DNA from: Cucumis sativus
Taxonomy: Eukaryota > Streptophyta > Magnoliopsida > Cucurbitales > Cucurbitaceae
DNA: 64,000 nucleotides
Reading direction: 5' to 3'
Assembly (NCBI RefSeq): GCF_000004075.3
Contig: NC_026661.2
Coordinates: forward strand, 9,142,307 to 9,206,306
Positions 11,982 to 23,908 of this stretch are shown in pieces (position 1 is the first letter of the stretch; each line of letters starts with the position of its first letter). Made by a program: the position numbers and the translations under genes. The notes under the pieces are model-generated. The model was not told the DNA's origin, ran no database searches, and saw nothing but the letters and a program-made list of their open reading frames with translations.

Positions 11982-13500
11982 AAGGTTTGCTTCTTTTGTC
12001 CTTTTTTGTTGAATGTATAGTTTACGTGGTTTATTGGAACATTTCAACTAAACCTATTGGTGGGATGGATTAGTAACATTTTGGACCAATTAACAACCTA
12101 AATGAATTTTCAATCTTCTATTATCAACATTATTTATTTATTATTTTTTAAGTTATTTATTAACTTAACATACTTCAATTTTTCAACCATACATTTTAAT
12201 AACTAAACTTTCCTAAAATTAAATATAAAATTGTGCATATCTATTACAAATTTTAAAAATAACTTGATAATAATAAATATAAATTATAATATCAGTGAAT
12301 TGTAATATATATTTTAATTAAATTGAAAATTCAACTTGTTTCTAGTAAATAGGTTTAAAAAGTAACCCAAACTCAATTCAATCCGAAAAAAATATTGAAG
12401 ATGGAAAGAGAGAAAAAAAAGATTGAATTAATTTCTTTTGTTGGTTCAATTAGGAGAATTTGAAACTTTATAGTATTACTTAGATTTTAATGCATCAAAC
12501 AAAAAGAAAAAACTAAGAAGTTGATTTCAAGTGTAATGCATGCGTGCAAATATCCTTAGCTTTTAAATGTAGCCAAACGAAATAAATATTTATAAATACA
12601 ATAAAATATCACTGATGAACATTGATAAATAACAAATAGATGTTGATAGATGTCTATCGCTATCTATTATTATAATTTAAAATTTTATATTTATAAATAT
12701 AATCTAACAATTTTGGTATAAAAAAGTGTTTGATAGATTTTTGTAGTTATGGAAACAAATAAGGACAAATTTGTTTTATATTAATTTCAGTACAAGGGAG
12801 ATCATGATGACTAATTACAACTGCATCCTTTCATCATAATTTTGGTAAGTGGTTTATTTAACTAAATATTTTATTATTCAACTAGTGTTATGACTTTATT
12901 CAGCAATCTTCTATTATTTATGATTTTAATGAAGTTATTATCAGAGCTTAGAAGAAATTATCATTTTTGAAATGTTTGAAGTAATTTCATGATTGTTTGT
13001 GAACTTTGAAATGATTTAGGTTCTCAATTCGAAGATGAGCATGAAATGTTTGAAGGAAAACATGATAATAAAGTTTACGAAACCACAAGATTTGCTTAAG
13101 ATGATTTCTTAGGTTCATGCACATCAAGTATATATATCCTAACATAGATTCGATATATATATAAGATTTTGAGATCCACTAGTTTAACGTATACATTTAA
13201 ACTTTGAGAAATGTGTATTTGGTTTTTTGAAACTATTACATACGTCAATACATAGAAATTACTTGGTTCATGACATGACTAGTGATTAATGCATCATAAG
13301 ACTTATCAATTTGTATAGTATATGATTAGGATATTGATATACCATGCGTAATTAAGTCTTTTATGTGTTAAGTTTAACTATAAATTTGAGTACGTGGTGA
13401 TTTATTTTATCAGCATTTATGTATTTCAAGAGATGTTTTTATAAAAAAATTATATGTTTTAATCGTCTTTTAGAGTCCCGAAAATTTTTCATGATTCACA
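11982..13500. other. Intergenic, AT-rich
   Basis: I find no gene. The first few hundred bases probably hold the 3' UTR of the acyltransferase gene; no strong AATAAA signal stands out. The part at 12590-12730 has short inverted ATAGATGT/CATCTAT-like stretches resembling small MITE debris. Confidence 0.45.
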
Positions 13501-13504
13501 TTTT

Positions 13505-14105
13505 TTTAAAAAAAATATACATTGGATCAATAGGTACAACGAGACATCTCCACTAGGTGGACACCTCCTTAGTACTCTCATAATTTCCGCTTCATTAATA
13601 ATATGAAAAGTTAGAATAGGAAGCAAGAAATACAAAAAATGCTAGAGAGTAGCCTATGAGACCCGAAACCTCGAAGCCCCGATGAAAAACATTAAAATAC
13701 ATTGAGGTTTAAAATAATACTACTAGTAAAATAGTTTTTGAAAATGGGAGAGTGACTAGTCCATAATCTAGTGTGGGCTTGTATATATTCCCATAAAGCA
13801 AGCAGAGATTTTTTTTCTCCATTCAAAATTCTCTTGTTTCTTTCTAACCATATAGACCAGAGGGTGACGACCGCCATGTTTAAGTGGATAACCTGTTTTT
13901 TCGACTTAAGTCTATTTCTATAAATGTAATTGCACAGGTAGAGCAGTATTGTCAAAGTTGTACTGATGATTTAGAAGAGCTCCAACCTTTTCCCAAATGT
14001 CTTTGTTGCAAGGATAGCTACAGAATAGATTGTTTTTGTTTTCTTCACTAGTTTTGCAGAGAACACACCAGGATGGGTTCAAGTATATTTAGACAGGTGG
14101 TGGTA
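13505..14105 (-). pseudogene. 3' end of a LINE (non-LTR retrotransposon)
   Basis: On the minus strand, 13975-14085 encodes a zf-RVT-like segment (SWCVLCKTSEENKNNLFCSY), and 13692-13955 encodes the C-terminal part typical of plant LINE ORF2 (MAVVTLWSIWLERNKRI). The two are in different frames, so there is a frameshift near 13955. A 3'-UTR-like stretch runs to about 13505, where a T run on the plus strand marks a possible poly(A) tail. The reverse transcriptase core is absent, so this is a 5'-truncated copy. Confidence 0.75.
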
Positions 14106-14109
14106 GATT

Positions 14110-15012
14110 TCCACATGCTTCACATTGCATAAAAGAATTTTGAATTAGTGTTGAGAATGTGAAAAACTTTCGATTGAGATTATTTTCTTATGAACTATTG
14201 CCACTTGTTGAGTTTGTTGACTCATTTTCTTTACTGTATTTTTTTTTCCCACCAGGTAGCACACAAGAGTATCCAATGGGCATACTAAGATTGATAACAC
14301 TGCCAGCACTCTATTGCACGTTATATTTCAATTTACATTATGGATTAAGTAATTTGTTTTATGTCTGTCTTTGAAACTATATATTTGTGACAAACCTTAA
14401 GTTTACAGCAATGGTTTATAGATTATAACTTCAATAATTTCTTGTTTATAATCAATTTTACTACTACAGTGTAGCTTATGGATTTTCTGAACTTGGCCAA
14501 TGAAACATGTACTGCGATTCGACCCACTAGATGGTGGAGCTAGCTGTGAAACAAATTGTTTAGAAGTGGTTCGTTCTATTTGATTTTATTTTTTCTTAGA
14601 TTTTGTTTTAAAAAATCATTACTAGTACGTTAATCGGCTAAAAAAACATATATTTTGATTTGATAATGCTTTGTTAAGTTGAAATCTATTCACATTGAAC
14701 ATCCCAACTTAAATTTAGAATAATTTGGGACAAATGTGTTGCATGATGTAGTTTAAGGTGGTGTTATTTTTGCTATAGTTAGGTGGGTTTGTCTACATTT
14801 GCAAGCCACCTATTAAATAATGATCCTAACTTTAAACCTTTAGATTCACTATGTTCATGAATATGTGTGTTCGTACGAGATTTTCGGAGAAATTTAATTC
14901 GTGGACTTGAACTTGAGTTGATGTTGTATTTTTGTTGATTTGATGTGATACGGTTCAATCTCTAGAATTTGATCCTCTGATTCTCTCTCGACTGGATGCT
15001 TCAGCTTGATTT
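14110..15012 (-). mobile_element. Unassigned sequence, then the U5-side part of a split LTR
   Basis: There is no gene in 14110-14770. From about 14771 or later up to 15012 the sequence appears to be the left part of the LTR whose other part lies at 20442-21062, the two being separated by the CACTA insertion. The exact left boundary is uncertain: several TG starts preceded by T-rich 5-mers are possible. Confidence 0.4.
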
Positions 15013-15307
15013 CACTAGTAGAAAAATGGTCTACTATGACAGTTGTATATATCCCAAATTGAAAGGAGAAAATAAAAAATTGTCACAAAAGCTAAAAAAC
15101 CGCGTTTTTGGCGGAAAAGACGGAATTTTTCGGATTTTACTTTCCGCGACAGTTATTTGGTGTCATAAAAGATACAAAAAATATTTTATTTAATTTATTA
15201 AAATAAAATTTATTTTAAATAAAAATTTATTAAAATCAGATTTTTTCCTAATTCTAAAAACATTAAATAATTTATTTATTAAAATAAAACATCTCCAAAA
15301 CTTTTTC

Positions 15308-15366
15308 TCTACCTCCTCCTCTTCTTCTTCTTCTCTTCTTCTTCTCTTCTTCTTCTTCTTCTCTGT
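15308..15366 (+). repeat. TCT/CTT microsatellite
   Basis: Imperfect (CTT)n and (CTCCTC)n within CACTA element 1. Minus-strand open frames here that encode Glu/Lys/Arg runs are by-products of this repeat. Confidence 0.85.
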
Positions 15367-15786
15367 AGAAGATCCACACGTCGCCCCTCTTCGATTTTTC
15401 CTCCCTTCCGCTAACAATCTCTCTCCCTCTCTCACGTACGCCGGAAAAGACTAGACTTTTGGTCAACAACGCGCAAAATCCCTCTCTTTCTCTCCTTCAG
15501 CCGATGCAACCACCCAACACCCCTTGCACTGCTGAACTCACTGGTGAATCTCAACAATTATTTCTATTGTTTGTATTTATACAGTATATTAACTTCAAAT
15601 GCTTTCATTTTACCCACAATGTGATATATTGATGGTTCTTTTTATGAAAAACATCCCTCATAGTTTTGCTTTTATATGAGATATGTGTTTGTTTTGTCTA
15701 CCATCCTATTCAATATTGTTGTTTACAATCATTTTTCTAATTTGAATCTACATTTTTTCTTTATGGTTGGCTATGTGATGAAACAT

Positions 15787-15880
15787 TTTGGTAGCTTACA
15801 ATGTGTTTGATGAAATGCCTCAATGAAGCATTTTTGGTAGCTTACAATGTGTTTGATGAAATGCCTCAATGAAGCATTTG
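15787..15880 (+). repeat. 45-46-bp tandem duplication
   Basis: The unit TTTTGGTAGCTTACAATGTG followed by TTTGATGAAATGCCTCAATGAAGCA occurs twice head to tail with no visible mismatches inside CACTA element 1, so it is a recent duplication. Confidence 0.85.
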
Positions 15881-17009
15881 GTTGATTTTTTATTGATATT
15901 TGTTCGTTCGAATTAGGAAATCAAGGTCAAGGGAGATGTCATGGCTATGGGCTGAAGCTTTGAGAAAAAGAGAATGAAAAATGAAATGTGAGATTTTAAA
16001 CTTTGATAGTGTGTAGGGTCTTTTTGTTTGTCTATGCATTTTCCAAGTGAATTTTAGTACTTTTGATTTTTCTATTGATATTTTGTTTATGGTTGCTATT
16101 GAGTTGCTTTGATTGAAGGATAGAGGGAAGTGATTATTGATAATTATAGGTATGTTCTCTCTCCCTTTCTTACAATAAGGATAGTAGCAACAAAAATTAC
16201 TACATGTTCTATATTGAAAGGAAAAACAAAAAAATGATGGTGAATTAAGATTTATTTTGTATGGTAGAATTTTATTTGCCACTTACCATGCTAGATCTTT
16301 CCAAGAGGAGTAAATTTGAAAATGTCGAAATACACCCTCTGCTTGAAACATAAACCGCGATGTATGTTATACACATTGGAAATGTATGAATGTGTATGTT
16401 GAAACTTAAGCCTATACACTTTCCAAGAGAATTTATGTATGTTATCTATTTGGTTTTTGGCTTTAAGTTTTTGAAACTTAAGCCTATACACTTTTTTTAC
16501 CTCTACTTTTTATCAACGTTTTTAAACTATATTTTCTTCCTATGACTACCTTATGACATTTTGAATAATTGATTGAATTGAGGATTAGCATAAAGTTCTC
16601 TTACTTCAAGGACGTTGTCGTTATTTGTTCAAGTAAGTAGTGTCTACCTCCCTACCAAAATACATATTCAACTATTGTGGTTTAAAGTATATTTTGTATA
16701 ATTCTAGTCTCGTTGAAAGTGTTTTAGTCTAATTAGTATGGTATATTAGTAGTATATCAACGTTTGCTTGAATTAATATCATCCAAAATCTCCATAGTAG
16801 TTCTTTCCTTACTTTGAAAGATCTTGTTGTTCCTTTCCAACAATAGTGTTGGAAATTGGGGGGAGGGGGGATTAAGGGCTTTATGAGAGTTATCAACTCA
16901 ACTTTGTCAAATTGTCATGTAAATGGAGTACGATTTAATCATTGAACATTTTTTCATACTTAGGGCTTGAAGAATCCTCGAGAGAGTGACAATGCTTGTT
17001 GAATTTTTA

Positions 17010-18115
17010 TGAAAATGCAACATTGAAAAGGTATTACTTATGAGTATTTATGTTCAATCTTATTTTGTTGTGATCAATTGAGATGCATAATATGCACTAG
17101 AAATTTGTTAAAGTGCTAGACTTATATGTTTTTTTGATAGGGTTGGAAGGGCTCCAAGGTACGTTTTTAACTATTGAATTACAATGAAAATTGTTTGGAC
17201 TTGTTAGTTCAAAGTTTAAATTGAGTTTAGCTTGTGAAACTCAAAGATTTCATTTGTATACTGATTATATATGTTGGTGTGGAATAGTTTATCTTGCATG
17301 TACCTAACAAAATGATTATGTTTGCTTGATTATATTTCTATTTGTCAATTTTCTTAAAGGTTTTGAGTGAACTCAAGTTTATGGTAGATTGGGGTACATT
17401 AAAGTTTATTGAACTTATTTTTCATTGTCCCATTACATAATGTCCTATATAAGGTGTGTATATATATATCTTGTTATATTTTTTTAATCTTTCTTAAAGT
17501 TTATAAACCATGGAAAGTAAGTTGAACAGTAGTTTCTCGTTAGCTTTTGTTTCTAGAGACATGTCTTTTATGTATATAGTTCTCTTTAGGGTTTGTTGAA
17601 ATTGGTTTGTTGTGAATATCTATGGATTTTATGAGAGTCACCAAAAAAAAAAAAAACACAATGGTTTGTTTATCCCACATTGTTCTTGTAGTGTACCATT
17701 TTGATCAATTATGTTAATAACATGTTTTGAAATTGGAGCTTCTGCGTTTTGTTGTGTCGTTTGTTTATTGATTAATGGTAATTTGTAGTATCAAGTCTAC
17801 CCTAATCTATTGGCATATTTGAGGAGATTGTTGATTTTTCTTCCCATGTATTTTACTTCTTCAAGTTAAACTAAGTGAATAATGAATCCCATTTCATTCA
17901 TTTTTGCTATTTGGTATCTCATCGTATTTATTTTTTTTAGTAAAATGAAGTTTGTTTAATGATCAACATTGAAAAGGTATTGCTTATGGGTATTTATGTT
18001 CAATCTTATTTTGTTGTGATCAATTGAGATGCATAATATGCACTAGAAATTTGTTAAAGTGTTAGACTTATCTGTTTTGTTTTTTTTTTAATCGGGTTGG
18101 AAGGACTTCAACGTA
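17010..18115 (+). repeat. About 150-bp direct repeat 950 bp apart
   Basis: 17018-17163 and 17966-18115 match closely: AACATTGAAAAGGTATT, then GTTCAATCTTATTTTGTTGT, GATCAATTGAGATGCATAAT and GGGTTGGAAGG. Each copy ends before ACGT. This is an internal segmental duplication in CACTA element 1. Confidence 0.8.
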
Positions 18116-18157
18116 CATTTTGTTAAAGAAAATTTGATCTTTATATGGCTAGGTTGA

Positions 18158-18302
18158 TGAGTTTCCAATTTCAAAAGTCTACCTAAAGCTCTATTGTTTG
18201 TTTAACTCAAAGGTAAAAAAAAGTAAAGTATGTGGACTTGCACCGAATAGAGCCATGGTAAGTTTCCAATTTCAAAAGTTTACCTAAAGCTCTATTGTTT
18301 AT
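18158..18302 (+). repeat. Short direct repeats inside CACTA element 1
   Basis: AGTTTCCAATTTCAAAAGT, then a CTACCTAAAGCTCTATTGTTT-like block, occurs near 18158-18202 and again near 18260-18302, about 100 bp apart. Confidence 0.7.
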
Positions 18303-18891
18303 TGATGAGTTTCCATAGAATTTTGAAGTTTGAGAAGAGTTGTGGAAATTTGGGACAATACCACCCTCCTTACTTGTATTTATTCTCATTCTTATTAAGT
18401 TTTTCTAACTACGTTTCTTTGGTCCCTCAAGGATATGTCAAACTGTTCAACTTTAAGGACTACAAATTGTCATACATGTATTGTCGTAGCGTTTTTGTTG
18501 TAAGGACTAAGAACGACCCAACTTTAAGGACTACAAATGGTTATTTTGCTCTACTTTAAACATTGTGAACTTTTCATTGATGAAATTTGCATACCTTGGA
18601 CATTTTTTTTTGAAGTACCTTTCTTATCATGGACAACAGTGCAAGTAAGCCTAGGGAGGAGGAAACTTCTTCTTTGGCCGGTCTCACATTTTTCAATGTA
18701 ATAGGTTTTAACTTAAGAGTAGAGTATGTACAGATTCTTAGAGCTAGTATTGACAATGGGATAATAAACTAAATTTCATCGAAGAAGAGTTAACCAAAGA
18801 ATAGCTAATGTTTGTTACTATATTTAATTTTGAGAGTTTTATTGCAAGAAACAAGGGTGAGAGAGTGCTTTGCATTCTTATACTTGAAGCT

Positions 18892-18957
18892 TCGATCTCA
18901 TCTCACTTCTTGTTTTTCTGCTTGTCATGCTAAGCTTCGATCTCATCTCACTTCTTC
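18892..18957 (+). repeat. Short tandem duplication inside CACTA element 1
   Basis: AAGCTTCGATCTCATCTCAC followed by TTCTT occurs twice, about 40 bp apart. Confidence 0.75.
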
Positions 18958-19337
18958 CATCGTGTACATGTTTGAAGAAACCTCAACCCAAGTAACTAGG
19001 AAAAATTAGTTTGTGGAATTACTTGTGAGAACAGGATTATATATTTCATGGTTGACATTTTGCAATTGACATTTTGCACGTACAAATGAACACCATCATT
19101 TCTATTCATGAAAAATATTCAAGAGTGGTTGTATATATATTGGTTTGATGTGCCCTAAACCTCAACCCTATCTAGTGCTTTATGCACACATACACACACA
19201 CTTGAACTATCTGTATTTGTCTCTTTTTGTCTCCATGAATAATGAGAAGCCAATACAAACATATGAATTCTCTGTTTGGTTCTCTTTCTCTATCTCGATG
19301 TTGGGAAAAAACTAAATATTTGAGGCATTGATTTCAG

Positions 19338-19415
19338 GAATTGGTGCAAGGGTTTGATCAAGAGGCTGCTGCAGTTGTTGGGGCAAGATTAACTTCATAA
19401 AAAATGGAGATGGAG
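19338..19415 (+). pseudogene. Captured SEC23-like exon with a nonsense codon
   Basis: A 78-bp block (26 codons) lies between a TTTCAG acceptor and a GTATT donor. It encodes ELVQGFDQEAAAVVGARLTS, then a stop, then KMEME. FDQEAAA..ARL matches, from memory, the conserved segment before the helical region of SEC23, the GTPase-activating subunit of the COPII inner coat. Relative to the family, a Met (MARL) is changed to Gly and the Tyr expected before KMEME has become TAA. I see no neighbouring SEC23 exons; the next exon-like block (about 19607-19711) does not match SEC23. It is a gene fragment carried by CACTA element 1, not a functional gene. Confidence 0.75.
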
Positions 19416-20441
19416 GTATTCTTAAATGCTTATATCCCTAAAAATGCTTATATCACTTATATTTATTCGTTTACGTCACCAATAATTCTCTTCAACATTT
19501 TACATTAACATTACTACATGGTAGTCCTCCATTTTCTTCTTTGTTGTGGTAATGTTGGTTCACAAATGTATGTGTTATGGATGCTTATATTCATGTTGTC
19601 TTTGTAGGTTCAACCGGAGTCGACAACTTCATGAGTTTTCTTTCAAAGAACATTTTCAGAGACGAACATTCTCGGTTGGTCGTTTATGCTTCTGCAGAAA
19701 ATCTTGTTAGATGTATTCTAATGCTATTTAAAATATTTTTTGATTAAGGGTTGGGATTCAGTACTTGTAAATTGTTGACACTTGATTGGAAATGTACGAA
19801 TATTATAAATTGTATTATATCGTATATATATTAAAGTGTTGGCTACTTTTTTCTATATGGGTGTCAATATTATAAATTCAAAATTGTCATTCCCAGCTAC
19901 ATTATTGTCATTCAAATGGTTCGTATAATGGTGGAGCGGCAAGGAGAACCGGAAAAAATTGTAGTAAATTGAGAAATTTGCAACATAAAATAAATGATTA
20001 ATTGTTGTCAATCCGAAAACGATGACAGTTGTTTAATCAAATAAATTGTCACGATTACCCTATATGTGACAAAAAAAAAATGTCATCAATAGCAAAACAA
20101 TGACATTTTTATACAAAAAAACTGTCGCGATTAACATATTCATGACAATTAAAAAATGTCACAATAAATGAATTCGCGACATTTTATTTAACCGTCGTTA
20201 ATTCACAAATGATGATAGTTATTTGTTGTCATAAAATAAAATATGACAATTATTTGACGTCGTTGAATTCTGATTAACGACATTTATTTCATGTCATAAA
20301 ATAACTTATTGCGACAGTTTTTAAAAACTGTCATTGAAGGACTTTCCATGACTCCCGCTTCTATGACTGAAAATAACTGCCGCGAATTTCGTTTACGATA
20401 GTAAATAACTGTCGTCGTAGACCACTTTTGTACTAGTGTTT

Positions 20442-21062
20442 GGAGGAAGCGAAGCACGTGATGTTCTTGAAGTTGGAGCCTTGGAAGAAAGCTTGTATCT
20501 TTAAAGAAGCTTCAATCTTCGAGGATGGTCGACTTCAGGAGTTAGGGAGTCTTCTAGCTCTTGGAAGAATTCTCTCTGGATCTTCTAGATTCAAAATTTT
20601 TCAACCCCTACAAATGAGGATAATTCCTCTATTTATAGAGTTCACTGGTGGGCTTTATGGGTTTGAACCTGGTTGGTCCATGGACCAGACCCATGGGCTC
20701 AACCATATGGACTTAGGTTATATTTAGTCTTTGGGCTCAATTAAGCTTATTTTTGGGCTTAATTGAACTTAGTCTAAGTAAATAATATTTAATTGAATTA
20801 AAATGATTAACTTAATCCAACGATTAATATGAAAACATGTGGCATTATTAAAATGACCAATTTATTTATTTTTATCTTTAATTTGGAGCATATGTCAATT
20901 TTAATTAGTCCCAAATTTAATTATTTGTACTTTTCATCATTAACTTAATAAATAGTTAATGATGTGGCAACTTGTGATTGGTCTCAAAATTTCTTATTCG
21001 TGTTTGGTAAATTGTCATTTGGATTTTATTTTAGAAATTTGTTTTAAATTTTATTATCAACA
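20442..21062 (-). mobile_element. U3-side part of an LTR interrupted by CACTA element 1
   Basis: On the minus strand this begins TGTTGATAATAAAATTT at 21062 and contains a palindromic TATA-like CTCTATAAATAGAGG near 20625-20640. This arrangement is that of an LTR promoter directed leftward. The remainder lies left of 15013. A plus-strand frame at 20440-20727 is a chance ORF in this LTR. The superfamily is unknown. Confidence 0.55.
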
Positions 21063-21960
21063 TTTTTTATATTTTCAACGTATACATCTTTTGAATTTGA
21101 AATTACAATATGCATAATTGTATATTAAAATTGATAAAAACGTAATGAATATAAAATTTTATTTAGGTTAAGCTGTTTTAAAGACAAAACTAATAAAAAT
21201 ATTTTTAACAAAATTTCATTACACAAATATTAATAGATATATTTTATCGTCATCTATTAACATTTATGATTGATATTTTGATATATTTATAAATATTTTA
21301 GTTTATTTTAAACAACCATAATAATTAATATTATATTATAGAATTTAAACATAAAACATATTCACTCGTTAATAATATGCTACAAAGAAATTAAATTAAT
21401 ATTAAAAATTAGATATATAGATATATCTGTTCATCGATCCTTCCATCATTTATGTTTCGCGCCAGTTTTAGAAGAAGAGAAAAAATCAAATTATTAGGGG
21501 CTATGAGTTTTAAATCCAAGTTTGGAGACTGGTTTTATGATTTTTTTTTGTGCTATGAGTTTTATAATGGAAACAAAATCAAATTAGGGTTCATGAGTTT
21601 TAGAATCCAAGTTTGATTTTTTCTATGCCATGGGTTCCCAGATTCAATTTCTTTCTTCTTTTTAGAAGCTAGTAGCATGATAAAGTGATTTTAGGGGCTT
21701 AACATTTTTTATTTAACTTTATTTGATTTTAGAAACTCAACTTGTTTCGCTACGCTTTGCTTTATTTTTGTTCTCTTCTTATTTCGTGTAGAATGACTAT
21801 GTCCGTACGTAGTTGAGGTACATCATGGTGGATTTTCTGTTCACAAGCCAAATGGGAGTTTTTGTGAAGAATTACGCAAATCAGATCATGGTGGCACTGC
21901 AAACTTTAAGTTTGAATATGTATCAAAGCAGAAGAGAAGAATGAAGGAGAACCCACTGGA
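21063..21960. other. Intergenic, AT-rich
   Basis: There is no gene. Small MITE-like debris lies at 21190-21320 (AATAGATATATTTTATCGTC and its near-inverse). The tail, from about 21830, runs into the Mutator-like fragment. Confidence 0.4.
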
Positions 21961-21974
21961 AGAATTAGGTTGTT

Positions 21975-22235
21975 TCATACATTCCAACGCCTATACATTT
22001 GTTTATGGCATGGAGTAGACCTTTTATAGTTTTAGATGCTTGTCATTTGAAAGGGAAGACAAAACTATTGGAAGCGACCCTAAATATCAATTTTACCTGT
22101 TGGCATCTGCTATGGTTAAGGTAGAGACAAAAGATTCATAGATGTGGTTCCTATCTTTGATAATTATACATCTTGGTCTCATAGAGTCTGAATGTTGTAT
22201 CTTTATATCAGATCAATAAAGATCCACTAGATTTA
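21975..22235 (+). pseudogene. Mutator-like transposase fragment (DDE core)
   Basis: In shifting frames this reads FQRLYICL, then WSRPFIVLDACHLKGK, then YLLASAMVKVETKDS, a stop, MWFLSL and finally CIFISDQ. These are the conserved blocks of a plant MULE transposase: the LDACHLKG segment with the first catalytic Asp, the VETKDSW.WFL block, and the ISDR segment with the second Asp. A frameshift before the first block and two stops show it is dead. It is much shorter than the MURA copy at 5.3-7.6 kb and belongs to a different MULE group. Confidence 0.85.
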
Positions 22236-23112
22236 ATAAAATAATTAAAGATGTTAAAATTTGGCATGTTTGCTATTCTAAATTTTTGTTTTGTTTTTTT
22301 TTGTTTTTTTTTTTAATATAAGAAACATGCATGTATATTGAGCCATGGTTAGGTCTATAATCGGTTGTGGAGTTACATTTTTGTTTCTTTGCAATAAACG
22401 GAATGTAAGTCTCATTGACGGCTTTATTGATTATGCCATGTGTGGAGAAATCTTATCCAAAGTCTCCAGAATGTTCAGCCTAACTGAACTCCAACTTTTC
22501 TTAAAAAATTCCATATATAGTGAAACCGTCAGGTTTCAGATACTTTGTTATTTTCAAAGAATTTCAAAGGAGTCAGAATTTTCCTTTCATGGAACCCCAA
22601 ACACAACTGTGTTTTAGCATTTATTCTCGGAAATAGGAGCCCAATCAAGATTTTCAATAAACCAATAGAATTAGTGTAGATGCTTTTAAAGGGTTCAATA
22701 AAAAGTTTTTCAATCTCCTCATTGTTAGTGATTAAATTTCTCTATTTGTTTGGCAGTACAAACTCTGTGAAAAAAGATCGTGTTTTCATTTCCTTCTATA
22801 CTCCAAAGACTTTTGAGATTGGAGTTTCTTTGAAAATTTGTGAACTAAGATCCGCGTTGAGAGCAGTTCTTTGAATAATATTCAATTCAGTTAATCTATA
22901 TTCTCGCTCTCTGGTGTCAATTTCTTTGACCCAAGTTTTTTTTATCCTTTAGTGACTTTTTCCTTATTTTTGCTCCAATTATGAATTAGAGTGCAAAGTT
23001 GTTTTAGTCTATGCATGAAAGAATATCTAGCTGGATGGCCTTGTTAATCGGTACTTTTCCACTTAGAATCAATATTTTTCTTAAACTCAGCTTCATGAAG
23101 GAGATTGTTAGA

Positions 23113-23232
23113 GAAATGAAGGGGAGAAGGTCCCCATCTCTATATTTTTCTTAAACTCATACCTTTGCAAATGAAGGGGAGAAGGTTCCCATCTCTATAT
23201 TTTTCTTAAACTCATACATACCTTTGCATGAA
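23113..23232 (+). repeat. Tandem duplication, about 60-bp unit
   Basis: AAATGAAGGGGAGAAGGT.CCCATCTCTATATTTTTCTT and its continuation ACTCATAC occur twice, with a third partial copy (ATATTTTTCTTAAACTCA) near 23070. Confidence 0.8.
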
Positions 23233-23752
23233 ACAGATTTGGTACCAAACTCTTAATTAAAAAGTAATTTTCATATATTTAGAATTAATTTTTAATTATT
23301 AGGTTTGCTTCACACACTCAACATAGAGTTGTCTAAAGTTAACTAAATAACTATCGTAAACATCTATTTTTAGTTGTTACTTAAATTTTTATATGCATGT
23401 TTCATATATGTTTATATATAGATATTGAGAAGAAAAATCAAAAGCATAGATAATTGTTTGTTTTATTAAAAATTTCTATTAGAATTTTAAAATTAAAAAA
23501 AAAAAAAAAAAACTCACACATGACTATCAACAATATTTTATACAACAATTCAATTAGATAACTTATTTGAGGAGTGCTCTATAATCTATAATTATGTTTA
23601 GAGAGGTAAGAAGTAGTCATAGGCGCTTAAGTTTTTTTTTTCTTTTAATTTTTTATAGTAAAACAACTGGCCAAAACCAAATGATTAACAATGGAAACCC
23701 TAAAAGTTAAATTAATTTTTTTAATAAGTAAAATTTAACGTTATTTTAAGAA

Positions 23753-23908
23753 ATTTTTTTTTAAAATAGTAGATTTTACAAAATATTTACAACCTATAGC
23801 AAATTCTATCTATTGATATGTTATAGTGATAAAAGAGTATAGTGATATATAATTCAAAATTATGGTATAACTTGTAAATATTTTAATTTATTTTGCTATT
23901 TTAAAAAG
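23753..23908. mobile_element. MITE-like hairpin element, copy A
   Basis: The left end has TTACAAAATATTTACAACCT followed by ATAGCAAATTCTATC. The right end, inverted, gives AATAGCAAAATAAATTAAAA followed by TATTTACAAG. It is related to the copy at 26788-26935. The family is unassigned. Confidence 0.55.

Larger units (their letters stand above)
15013..20438 (+). mobile_element. Non-autonomous CACTA element 1 (5.4 kb) carrying a host exon
   Basis: The left end reads CACTAGTAGAAAAATGGTCT and the inverted right end reads CACTAGTACAAAAGTGGTCT, 18 of 20 positions alike. Both are flanked by TTT (15010-15012, 20439-20441), a 3-bp target duplication as expected for CACTA, though weak evidence because it is T-only. 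Both subterminal regions (15030-15180, 19960-20410) are packed with GACAGT/ACTGTC and TGTCA variants, the subterminal repeats that bind transposase in this superfamily. No transposase is visible. The interior holds a TC-rich leader-like stretch, duplications and a SEC23-like exon. It sits inside an LTR. The + orientation is arbitrary, taken from the captured exon. Confidence 0.9.

Noticed and set aside
15190..15469. Minus-strand frames rich in Glu, Lys and Arg
   Set aside because: They are translations of the TCT/CTT microsatellite and have no domain.
19607..19711. Second exon-like block in CACTA element 1, possibly also SEC23
   Set aside because: Its translation does not resemble the part of SEC23 that follows the captured exon.
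20440..20727. 95-residue plus-strand frame after CACTA element 1
   Set aside because: It lies in the U3 of an LTR read backwards and has no domain.
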